From assembly GCA_949130495.1 (NCBI GenBank), contig OX422216.1:99889967-99953966 (forward strand): a stretch of 64,000 nt of DNA, written 5' to 3'. The position numbers and the translations under genes are program-made. Shown here piece after piece: positions 22,014 to 32,066 of the stretch (position 1 is the first letter of the stretch; each line of letters begins with the position of its first letter). The DNA comes from Sambucus nigra (Eukaryota > Streptophyta > Magnoliopsida > Dipsacales > Adoxaceae). Below the pieces are notes generated by a model. It had not been told where the DNA came from. It searched no databases and saw only the letters and a list, made by a program, of their open reading frames with translations.

Positions 22014-22860
22014 TCATCCGGTAAGCCTCCGAACTTCCTTGATGTTCCTTGGTCTCTTCATCTCTAGCAGGGCGTTTATCTTTTCTGGGTTGGATTCTAT
22101 ACCCCTCTGATTGACAATAAAACCCAAGAACTTGCTAGCACCGACGTCGAAGACACACTTGGTGGGATTGAGCTTCATCTTGTACTCGTCCATGGTGTTG
22201 AAAGTTTTTTCAAGGTCGGTCACATGAGTTTTGTCTTTCAGACTCTTAGTCAACATATAGTCAACATACTCTTCCATAGACTTTCCAATCTGGTCTTCAA
22301 ACATCTTGTTCACCAACTGCTGATATGTAGCCCCGAAGTTCTTCAGACTGAAGGGCATAACCTTTTAATAATAGGTCCCCTTATCAGTGATGAAGGCTGT
22401 CTTCTCAGCGTCGGTTGGGTCAATAAAAATTTGGTTATAGCCGGAGTATGCATCCATGAAACTCATCAATTCACGCCCTTCCTTAGCTACCATCTGATTA
22501 ATTCGAGGGAGAGGGAAGCTATCTTTAGGACAAGACTTGTTCAAATTAGTGAAATCCATGCACATTCTCCATTTACCTTTGGCTTTAGGTACTATGACAG
22601 CATTTGAAAGCCATTCAGGGTATATCACCTCTCTGATGAACTCGGCCTTCTCCAACTTTTTAACCTCATCCCTAATAACCTCATACTTCTCCCTTGAGTA
22701 GATTCCCCTTCTCTATTTTATCAGCTTGGCATCATCAACAATGTTCAACCTATGAGACATTATTTTTGGGTCAATCCCAGGCATGTCATCATGACTCCAC
22801 GCGAAGATGCTTTGTGTCTTCCTCAAAAATTCAATAAGCTCATCCTTGATCTCTTATTTT
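22014..22860 (-). pseudogene. Element A reverse transcriptase with altered active site
   Basis: 'KGKWRMCMDFTNLNKSCPKD', FPLPRINQMV, 'LMSFMDAYSGYNQIFIDP' and 'FSLKNFGATYQQLVNKMF' mark the RT fingers and palm. The catalytic box reads YVDY at about 22262-22275 instead of YVDD, so the second metal-binding Asp is lost. A stop near 22365 and frameshifts also occur. Downstream is FLGFIVNQRGIESNPEKI. This copy could not reverse transcribe. Confidence 0.85.
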
Positions 22861-23570
22861 AGGGCTTTGCCATCCTGGATGTTTTTTTTGGCTCGTCCTC
22901 ATTGAGAACGATGGATTCTACCTCTTTCATGGCATCCCCTTTCTGGAGTTTTGTCTCGTCTCTGGGATTAAGGGTGTCAATGTTATATGTGGTGGTTTCT
23001 TTCTTGTGTGATTCTCTCTCCTCTACCGGGTTAAAGTAGCATTCTTGTGTTGACATTTGGTCACCTTGAACTTCCCCTACCCCATACGGAGTCAGGAATT
23101 TTATTATTTGGTGGACCGTGGAAGGCACGACCTTAAACTCTTTGAGAGCTACTTGTCCCTATATGAGGTTATAAGCCGAGAAGATGTTCTCATCCATCAC
23201 AAAAAAAGTTGATATTCTTGGTCAACCTCTTTAGCCACTCGTCTCCCATTCTGACATCCATTTTGTATATCCCAGAGGGTGAACCTTTTCTCCACTGAAT
23301 CGAATCAGAGGATGATGGTACGGGACGAGCCTTGCCCGACTAAGTCCTAAGACTTTGAAGGATGGCCAAAACATGACATATGCAGAACTTCCTCCATCAA
23401 CCAAGATTCTTGGCACCTCACACCCATATACTCTGGTGGTAATAATAAGCGGGTCATCATGAGGAACTAGGATACCCTTGAAATCTAGTCTTGAGAAGCC
23501 GACTATGAGGGTTTCCATATCCACTTTCTTCCTCTTCTCGGGCTTAACATCAATAGAGCCTGAGTTTATA
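22861..23570 (-). pseudogene. Element A protease region
   Basis: The active-site block reads RILVDGGSSAYVMFWPSF at about 23355-23410. It has DGGSS, in parallel with DNGSS in elements B and C. Downstream are VVPSTVHQIIKFLTPYGVG and 'MKEVESIVLNEDEPKKTSRM', which link to RT. A stop near 23230 breaks the frame. Confidence 0.72.
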
Positions 23571-25190
23571 ACCTCGGCCTTGGTTATTACCTTAGCCTCG
23601 GCAACGTGCGCCTTACGGTCGGCTACCTCAGAGCCTCCTCCTGCCAGTCCTCCACAAATCATTCCCATGCCAAATGAGATCATGTTGAGCCTCTTTACGA
23701 GGATGTTATCATCCTTTGGCAAGAGATCCGAGTCATCACTATCATCATCCGAAGGGTTATCCCGTTTAGTTGGAGCGTCCTCTCTGCACCTATCATTTCT
23801 CCTCTTACTGGGGTGATCTGAACCGTCCTTATCAACATATTTCCTAAACTTACCAGACTTCAACATTTTTTCTATCTCATCTTGGAGGGAGAAGCATTTA
23901 TCGTTGATGTGCCCGTGATTTTGGTGAAATTCGCACCAAAGATTTATATTTCTCTTGTAAGGAGCAGTCTTTAACTTTATTGGCCACCTAAGAGACTGGT
24001 CATTTTTTATCTCATTCAGAATGTGCTCATAGCTAATTATTAGAGGCATATAGTCTGAAAACTTGTCGTCTATTGGCCTTTTCTTGCTATCCTTCCCCTT
24101 GGAATTCTGACCCTTTCCATCACTATGGGCTCTTTTTTCTTCATCTTCTTTGGCGGCCATTGCCTCCTCTATGTTCATGACTCTCCCGGCCGTAGACAGG
24201 AGTTCAACCATGGACTTTGGAGGGTCCTCAGCCAGCTTTCATAGTAGCTTTCCTTTCTGAAGATGTCCCATGTGGGTTATCATCGTGATAATTTATTTGT
24301 AATCTTCGACTTCCAACTTCTCATTGTTAAAGAGGGCTGTATATTCCCTCAGAGTCTCGTCCTTTCCCTGTTTAATGTACAGCAGGTGGGTCATCTGCTT
24401 CTTAGGTTTTACCCCAAAGGAGAAGTTGTGGACAAAACTATTGCCGAGATGCTTAAATATTTCCTAGAGTTCTTAGGAAGGGAGGTGAACCATACGCGGG
24501 CTGCCCTTATCAACATGCTTGAGAATGCTCGACATCTCATCTCATATGATATTGAGTAGATGCCAGAGTTCGATTGATACATCTCCACATGATGCACCAG
24601 GTTTATACTCCCGTTATACTTCGGAGTAACTACCGTTGGTTTGAACTTAGTCGGGGTTGGATAGTTCATTATCTTTGTCATGAATGGAGATCTTTCATCA
24701 TATCCCCTCTGTAAGGGGTCTCGCCTTTTTATTATATCCCCTATTTTATTCTCTAACCTCTGTATGGACTCATTCCAGGGCTTGTCTACTGTAACGTCGA
24801 CTTTTGTAGGGTTAACATTTTCCCCGACCCTTTATCTATCGTCTGGCCGAGATGATCATTCTCTGTTAGCCGGACGTGCTGAGGGTACCCTCTTTGGACA
24901 CCTGGGTCGGCTGATGACCTCTCTTTGCTCCTCTCGATCTTTGGGAGGTCTGCAGTTATCTCTCCTCTTATTTCTTCTTGAATCAGCAACACTCCTTGAT
25001 ATGGATAAATGGTTCCTAAGATCTCCCTGAGGGCCGAGCCTATCGAAGGTCGACCCTCAGCTTAGCCTATCTAAGGCTGATTGCCTTGGTCCACAGTCCC
25101 GGCTGGGCCTATATTCTCAGTTGGGCCTCTGTCCCTGGTCCCTGCTCTACCGAATAGGATGTACAGTTCCTCTGGATATCTCATGAGGTT
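23571..25190 (-). pseudogene. Element A gag
   Basis: The gag core at 24700-24420 has 'MNYPTPTKFKPTVVTPKYNG' and 'EMRCRAFSSMLIRAARVWF'. It is followed by 'LLSTAGRVMNIEEAMAAKED' at 24200. The zinc-knuckle-like CEFHQNHGHINDKC lies at about 23940-23900, and a charged linker rich in D, S and K follows. The N-terminal part (25190-24700) is badly broken, and the PBS beyond it has been lost with part of the LTR. Confidence 0.75.
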
Positions 25191-25230
25191 CCCAACATTT
25201 GAACTCTCCCTCTTCATCGTTTAGGTTGTC

Positions 25231-25461
25231 CCCGACTAAGTTATCACATAAATGCCTAATGCGAGAAATTGTCAAGTGTAATCTCCGTTGAGGAGTGCTG
25301 ATCGAGGTTGGTTAATCAACCGTGTCCTAGTATCGGCTGTTGATGAGGCCAAACCTGGTTCTTGAGGAGTCTTGGAAGTATCCTATGAACTCCTTCTGGA
25401 AGCTCGGCTGTCTGGGGTCAGGAGGTCTCATATGGAGATGAGGGCATACTTGGTTATATCA
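25231..25461 (-). repeat. Element A right LTR fragment (5' LTR, truncated)
   Basis: It matches the last 220 bases of the left LTR and ends tatatca before TSD TAAGC. The part corresponding to 3212-3775, which should join the PBS, is missing. A deletion therefore removed most of the LTR and the PBS. Confidence 0.75.
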
Positions 25462-25466
25462 TAAGC

Positions 25467-27666
25467 AATATAGAATTAGAACTCCCATAACCTCTCTCCT
25501 TAATCAAAGGTGAGTGGTAGAGTTTAAATAGTGAGTGTACTTTTGACTTACTTGTTAGATTGGTTGAGTGTTATCTACTTGGTGGTTTGAGACCTTGAGG
25601 ACTTGTGCATGAGGTTGTAAAGGGATTTTGATCATTAGGAAATGGGTCCAATCCCTACTGAAGCATGTGTAGATTGACTAAGGATGATTCACTAGTGATG
25701 ATGATTTAATGTGCCTATGCTCAACATTCTTAATGTCTATGATGATGTCTGAGCCCATGATTATGGTCTAAGGACTTATTTTGGTCCTGTAATAGCATGG
25801 CTACCCTCTTCACTAATGGATTGAGGTCCATAAGGCCTACTTCGGAACATATCATGGTCGATAAAGATTTGGCATAAGTCCTTTACTTTAAATAAGGCCT
25901 ATTGTGGGACTCTTAAGGTTAATGGACCTTTATTGCGGGCCTTACCCAACTAGTGAGGTGTGGGTTGGGGGGGGGGGGGGGGGGGGGATCAAAGAATTAG
26001 TGTTCCTAACCCTTACTATTAGTCATACTACTACATGGTGTTCCTTTTAGTAAATTTAGGTTGGAGATTATATTTAGTAACTTAAAAATATAAACCAAAA
26101 AGTAAGAGTACTAGGGTATACCTTCCCCAAGTGATGGATGAGCTCCCTGGCATTCACTTTTGCACCTCATCCTCTTAAGTCTTCAACCTCAGTAGCCGAA
26201 TCATCGGAGTTCAAGGCCTCAGATGAATATTCCCTAGAGTAAGTAAAAAACAAATCCAAAAGTTGGTAAGGAATGGAGTCATTACAATTATTCTCTTCTT
26301 CTACATTCTTCTTCTCCATATTAAGTGAGTCCTCAAACTTCTCATTGTTTTCTAAGCATTATTTCTCTTACTTTAGAGTCCTAATGGGAGGATGCAAGGT
26401 CACCATAGGACTTTTCCCAATTTTCCTTAATGACATCAGGGGTTGAAAGTCCCATAGAATTGATAGAACACACTCAGTTAGATTAAAGATCCACTAACCC
26501 CCAAAGATGCTTATGACAAAGGGTTTTATCCTAGGTTGGAACCTCAGTGCCAAAGTTTGCAATCAAAATGGTTCTTTCTTGAGGTTCAGGTCCTTTAAAA
26601 TTTTTCTTAATGATTTTCACAGATTCCTTCCCCTATGTTATAAAGGTTTCAACTAGGCTAGGGAGCTTAAGGCACTTTTAAGGCTTAGGCCTCTTACCTT
26701 TGATCGCACTAGCTAAGCCCCATCAACTTCTTAATGAGGCCCCATGATATCTTCCTCTTTTCCCTTTTATCTACCTCAGGATCTAAGGAAAAAAGAAAAG
26801 AACAAGTGAATTTGTTAACTAATGTAATTGAAACTAAAGAAATCAGAAGAAGATGAAAGCATATTTGTGGCATGGGCCCCGAGCAGTGTTGACGCATTGG
26901 GAGGGAAATTGTACAAGGAATCGGAGAGTGCTTTTCTCTCGGTCCACCGATTTCCCTTGTGGTCAGGTTATCAATTTGAGATTTGACTCGATGACCTTAC
27001 CTTGAAAGATGCTTGACGCCATGTCCAGTTTGATTCGCACACCCCTGGTTTTAGGCCTAGGCCTACGTGTGATTTGTGCAATAAGGGGTTTGGTTGGTTT
27101 GTTCAGAGTCACTAATATGTTTTATACTAAAATAAACAAAAGATATGGGTTAGACCTTTTGGTCTAATCCTAAGGCAGGTTTTTGCAGTTGGTCCAAAAA
27201 TTCTTGTTATACGGGTTTGGGAACCGAGTTACGAGTGAGGAAGGTATTAAACACACACTCGTTCTGTATGCTTCCCTAATCATATGATTATTATCGCCCT
27301 TGACATTAATCAATTACTTTTCAATTATTTTTAGAACTAGTTTAAAGACCTTAAATTGAGAATCCCTTAAACGTAGATAGGCTCTTAGGTGGGAAAATGG
27401 TATTCAATTTGAGTTGTATGGGCTCCACTTCAATCGGTACAGGTACATAAAGGTGCTTATGTATGACTCCATGCTTGTATAACATTTGGTCAATATAATG
27501 TATGTAAATGTGCGTGAGAGCTCGACTTTGAGATAGTTGATATTTCTTTGCAGGCTAAAGAGAGATAAAAAGGTAATAGGGGAGATAGGTGCATATCTAT
27601 TATGACAAGATATTGGACGATATATTGTCAAGGCTCGTGCTCACGAGAAGGACTCGGTATTGCTCT
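25467..27666. other. Old flanking sequence between elements A and E
   Basis: This is the continuation of 1-3211 before element A inserted. A run of 21 G lies at 25967-25987. The minus strand of about 26700-26100 shows short coding-like stretches with many stops that I could not assign. Around 27130-27300, 'gggtttgggaaccgagttacgagtgaggaaggtattaaacacacactcg' looks like a conserved repeat motif of unknown family. No intact gene was seen. Confidence 0.4.
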
Positions 27667-29210
27667 TGTAACACCTTCCCCATGATTTTGATCGTACCCA
27701 TGTAATCTGGTGACCTGGTATGACCCAATTGAGTTTTGTGCTTTGTAAGTTAGACCATGCACTAAATTCAGATGATTTTGAGGCTTTGGTATAGTTAAAT
27801 GGATTTAGAATGGCCTTATATTTAAATTGGAGAATTTAGGGTCGTTTGAATGAGGTTATGGGTCATTTGAATGAGATCCATCATTCTTTGAACAAACAGT
27901 TCAAACGACCCTCCAATGAAATACCCTATTTGGAAAATCCACTCTCGCTAGAACCACCTTCCAAGTCCATTCGAACAAGATATATTTCTCGTTGAACGAG
28001 GTCCAATCTCATTCATACGAGACTGTAAAAATAAAAAATTTCAGATTCCAAAAATGCTGTCAAAATCCAGACTCTTGGATCATTTGACTTGTCAAGCTCT
28101 CAATGGAGCAGACCAAATGGGGTTAAGGCTTTTAATGGACCAAAGGGTAAGAGCTTAGAATGTTTTGGGTTATTTAAAGGGTGTTTTGGGCCATTTCTTC
28201 CATTTTATAATAAGATTTTCTCTCTCTCAAGCTCTTGGAGTTTCTCCACGACCAAACACTATCCACCACCCTAGAACCACCACTCCTCCACCCTGAAACC
28301 AACATATTTACCTTATACTATACCACGTTTAAGCATATAAAAATAATCTACAACATTTGTTGGGAAAGGTATTTAATTATGAATAAGTTATTGGGGGACT
28401 TTTAGAGAGCAAATGAAGAAGAAATGATGGAGTTTGAAGGGGGTTTTCATGGATCTTTCAAGGATCAATCTAGTGGAGCTTAGTAACCTTTTTAAGGCCA
28501 CTTTAGGTGGGGGGAGATTACCACCATCTTCTTGCTCTTCAATTAATTTTCGATCTTCATTGAGGTGGGAATCTCTACTCTTTAACCTTAAAAACTATAT
28601 TTCCATAGTTTCAGTCTTGTATTTAGAGTTTGTAAGAGTAGAATGCATGCAAGTTTAAAAATAGCTATTTTCCCATGTTATATGTAAAATGGTTTAAAAA
28701 TGGTTTCAAAGGTTTTGAAAAAGTGTTATATTTTCAAGAAAACATGGTATTTAAACATTTTATGAAACAAAATGTTTTGAGATGATGTTTATCTTGTTAA
28801 GGTATTTTATGCACAAAATCCTAGAGTTTTCTTATAAAGGATGGAATTTTCATGTAGCTAGACATTATTCAAGTTTTGAAGAACAGAAATGTCTTCGGTG
28901 TTCAAAAGCATGTTTTTGCTAATACTATGAAATTTCATGTATAAATCATATGTTAACACATTTTATTGGACATTTGGACTTAAAATCCCTCTTCCCATTT
29001 ATATAAACTTGTAGTAATTTGGCAATGAGAATATGGACATGTCTAGTAAAAGTTTTAATGACTTTTAATAAGAAATAAAGAAAATAGAATTTTCAGCCCT
29101 TAAAGTGTGTAAATAAGTGTGGAAAATGTGATAAGTGTATGTTTTCAAGACTATATGTGATGATAAGAGAAAATGATGTTTTTTTCTTGTAAAGTACTCG
29201 TTAAAATGCC
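27667..29210 (+). repeat. Element E left LTR, part 1
   Basis: It starts TGTAACACC. A TATA-like ttttataataag at 28202-28213 is followed by the CT-rich ttttctctctctcaagctc, a likely transcription start. Upstream at about 27838-28025 are many short words of the type gtcgtttgaatgag or ctcgttgaacgag. Element C is inserted after 29210 (TSD ATGCC 29206-29210). The LTR continues at 55198. Confidence 0.6.
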
Positions 29211-29706
29211 TGTTGATACAAAAATTAGTCAGTTGACATGGACTAATTATAAGAAGACACGTGTCATCTTACGTGGAAAAATATATTCACCGAACAACTC
29301 AATGTACCGAGCTACTCAGCGTACCGAGCTACTTAGTGTACCGAGCTACTCAACTTGACGAGCTACTCAGCGTACAGAGCATCTAGTCAAGAAGATCAAG
29401 CAATAATTACAGATTCAATGAACATTCTTATTATGTATAGATGTATATGTCTATTAAATAACGACGTATTATCTATTCATATTGACAGCCCAAGGGTAAT
29501 AAATACATTGTAACCTCCTCCACAACGGGGCAATTGATCACTTGGGATCATAATTGAGATCAAGGGAAAACACCTAGTAATACAAGACAGTGGACATAGG
29601 CCATTTTCATTGAGGCTGAACCACTTTAAAATCTTTTATCTTATTTCATTATTCGTATTTATGTATGATTAATTAATTAGATCAAGTCTAGTTTTTTACA
29701 TCAACA
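29211..29706 (+). repeat. Element C left LTR (5' LTR)
   Basis: 496 bp, TGTTGATAC to CATCAACA. U3 carries five tandem 17-bp units (29300-29384), such as cagcgtaccgagctact. The TATA box of the family is mutated to taataaata at 29498-29506. Confidence 0.92.
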
Positions 29707-29709
29707 GAT

Positions 29710-29727
29710 TGGCGCCGTCTGCGAAAA
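29710..29727 (+). promoter_or_regulatory. Primer binding site of element C
   Basis: TGGCGCCGTCTGCGAAAA lies three bases (GAT) after the LTR end. It differs by a few bases from the PBS of element B (TGGCGCCGTCTGTGGGAA) at the same spacing. Confidence 0.78.
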
Positions 29728-29767
29728 GCGACTATACGTAGCGTTTTTTACTAAAAATTCATTATAC

Positions 29768-31635
29768 ATGGCTGAGCTCCCAGAATCTAGTAATAGGAAC
29801 AATAACGGAGTTCCCCCAATCCGTTTATTCCTCCAACTGTCGATGAACTCACCGGAATAGTGGCTAGCTTAGCCAGGGGACAAACAACTATACAGGATAC
29901 CATCCGACAACTCATTCAAACTGTTCAAAATGCAATGCCTGCTCAGTCAGACCAGCGAAGTGTTCATAGAAACACTCACCTACCGTCTTCGAGATCCATA
30001 CATACTCTGTTCCCTCATGCTTCCTTGTCCAGGCATACTGAATTGCATCATATGGAGAGGTCCAGCGATCCCTCTTATCATCCTGGTCGGACATCTCCCA
30101 TAAGAGTCGTGGAGTCTCAAGAAAATGTTACTTTAATACCGGAACGAACAAGCCCTTTGGAGAGGTTGAGTAGAGTCTCCCCCTTTGACCATTTGGGCCC
30201 TAGGAGGAATAGAAATCCTCCTAGGATTGTGTCGAGAAATTCTCAACGACCAAATGATCTAAGGGAAGGTTCTGCCCAATCATGCCCTGCAGCTCGTACA
30301 GAAAAATCCCAAGAGGAGAATTCAGTGTGATCTGTTGATCGGGCAAATAGATCAGACGCTGGTAATGATGCATGGAAGGGATGCATTCAGAGGTTGGAAG
30401 ATAGGTTAGGGGAAATGGCTATGGCCAGAATTCCTCTCCAAGTAACCTTTGTCAAAGGATCACCCTTCGTACAAGCAATTGTGGATTTTCCCACACCAAT
30501 GAAGTTTAAAGCTATCGTAGTTTCACCGAAGTACGATGGCAAGACTGATCCTGCCTTCCGTATAGAGCAGTACCAAGCTACTGCCGATATCTATGCAGTT
30601 CCCGATGAGATGAGGTGTAGGGCATTCTCGAGAACTATTACTGGGTCAGCTCAAATATGGTACAATAACCTTCCTCGGGGACAGATTGCTACTTTTCATC
30701 AACTGGCAGAGCTCTTTATAGGAAATTTCTATTTTGGTGTGAAGCCAGTCAAGAGGGTAGCATACCTGTTGAGTGTAAGGCATAAAACAGGAGAAAGCAC
30801 CAAGAATTACATCACTCGTTTTAACAATGAGAAATTGGAGTTAATCGATTACGAAGAGAAGACAACCATTATAGCTCTGATGAGTGGTCTTTTATCGAAC
30901 AAGCTGTATTATACCTTGGCCAAAGATCCCCCCAAATCCATGGTAGAATTAATAGCTAAGGCAGTCAAAATTATAAACGCATAAGAAGCTATGACTGCAA
31001 AGAAGAATGGTGAGACTAAAGCTGAGGGAAGGTCCGAGAGGAAAGATCAAAAGCATAATGGGGGCAGCAAGCAATCAAAAGGCAAGGAAACTATAGAGCA
31101 CTTGAGGAAGTATGCTAATTATACCCCCTTAAAGGTAGGCATAAACCATGTTTTGGAGGAGATAAAAAATAGCGAAGAATTAAACTGGCTGGAGAAATTA
31201 AGGACAACACCTGAAAAGGGGGATAAGTCTAAGTATTGTGAGTTCCACAAAGACCACGGCCACACGACCCAGCGATGCATAGCTCTCCAGAATGAGATTG
31301 AGGCACTCATTGGATGAGGAAAATTGAGTAGGTTTGTTGATCGCCAGAATGATGGGCAGACCAACGACAGAGCAAGCCAAAGGTCTAAATCTCCTCGCCA
31401 AACAAAAGAAGACAATAAAAGGGACCATGAAGATGATCCGAAGGATGACCCCGATCTCCCCAAAAAGCCAAGACAACCAGAGCATGAGGTATTTTCAATC
31501 CATTTTAGTTCATTTGACTGTAATTTGATAACAGGTGGAGATGCAGGAGGTTGTGATCATACCGCTGAAAGAAAAGCTTACCTCAATGAGGCCCAAGATT
31601 GTTCCTACATACAACAGATAAATATGGCGAAATAA
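29768..31635 (+). pseudogene. Element C gag
   Basis: The start is MAELPESSNR at 29768, with a frameshift before 29860. The gag core at 30480-30900 has 'KYDGKTDPAFRIEQYQATAD', 'MRCRAFSRTITGSAQIWYNN' and RHKTGESTKNYITRFN. The zinc-knuckle-like CEFHKDHGHTTQRC is at about 31225-31275. A stop at 31315 interrupts 'EIEALIG' and the next block. It ends in 'AERKAYLNEAQDCSYI', the junction to protease also seen in element B. Confidence 0.85.
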
Positions 31636-32066
31636 GATCGCCCGAGGAAGGCTAACAAGGATAAACTAGTCATTAGTTTTTCCAAAAGTTATCTGGAAGG
31701 AGTCTTGTATCCTCACGACGACCCCCTGGTGATCAAGATGAGGATGAAGGATGTAATCATTTCAAGAGTATTGGTAGACAATGGTAGCTCGGTAGACATC
31801 ATGTTCTACCCTTGCTTTCACAGTTTAAACTTAAAATTAGCCCAGTTGGAGCCATATCACAGGCCCCTCCTTGGTTTCTCTATTGAAAAAGTCTTTCCAC
31901 TTGGGACGATCAAGTTCGACATGCTAATTGGAACCTGGCCTGCCTGCAGAATAGAAAAAGTATGCTTTTTCGTAATGGATAAAAACGTCCAATCATCTTA
32001 CAATGTAATCATGGAAAGAGTAGGTCTGAAAAATTTTGAGGCAGTGCTATCTACGGTACATCAATG
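31636..32066 (+). pseudogene. Element C protease, 5' part (cut by a solo LTR)
   Basis: The active-site block is SRVLVDNGSSVDIMFYPCF at about 31765-31825, followed by 'FPLGTIKFDMLIGTWPACRI'. The reading frame runs into the solo LTR at 32067 within the STVHQC block and resumes at 34944 (LKIRNQF). A stop at 31633 separates it from gag. Confidence 0.82.

Larger units (their letters stand above)
3212..25461 (-). mobile_element. Element A: Tat-type Ty3/gypsy LTR retrotransposon, nonfunctional
   Basis: Boundaries come from a 5-bp target duplication TAAGC (3207-3211 and 25462-25466) and homologous LTR ends at 3212-4003 and about 25231-25461. The order on the minus strand is 5' LTR fragment, gag, protease, RT, RNase H, second RNase H, integrase, repeat-rich 3' region, an ORF in the opposite direction, 3' LTR. 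Dual RNase H and an antisense ORF between pol and the 3' LTR are known marks of the plant Tat lineage. Element B sits inside A at 7614-18808, so A without B is about 11 kb. The right LTR is truncated, the PBS is lost, and every pol domain has stops or shifts. It cannot move by itself. Confidence 0.85.
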
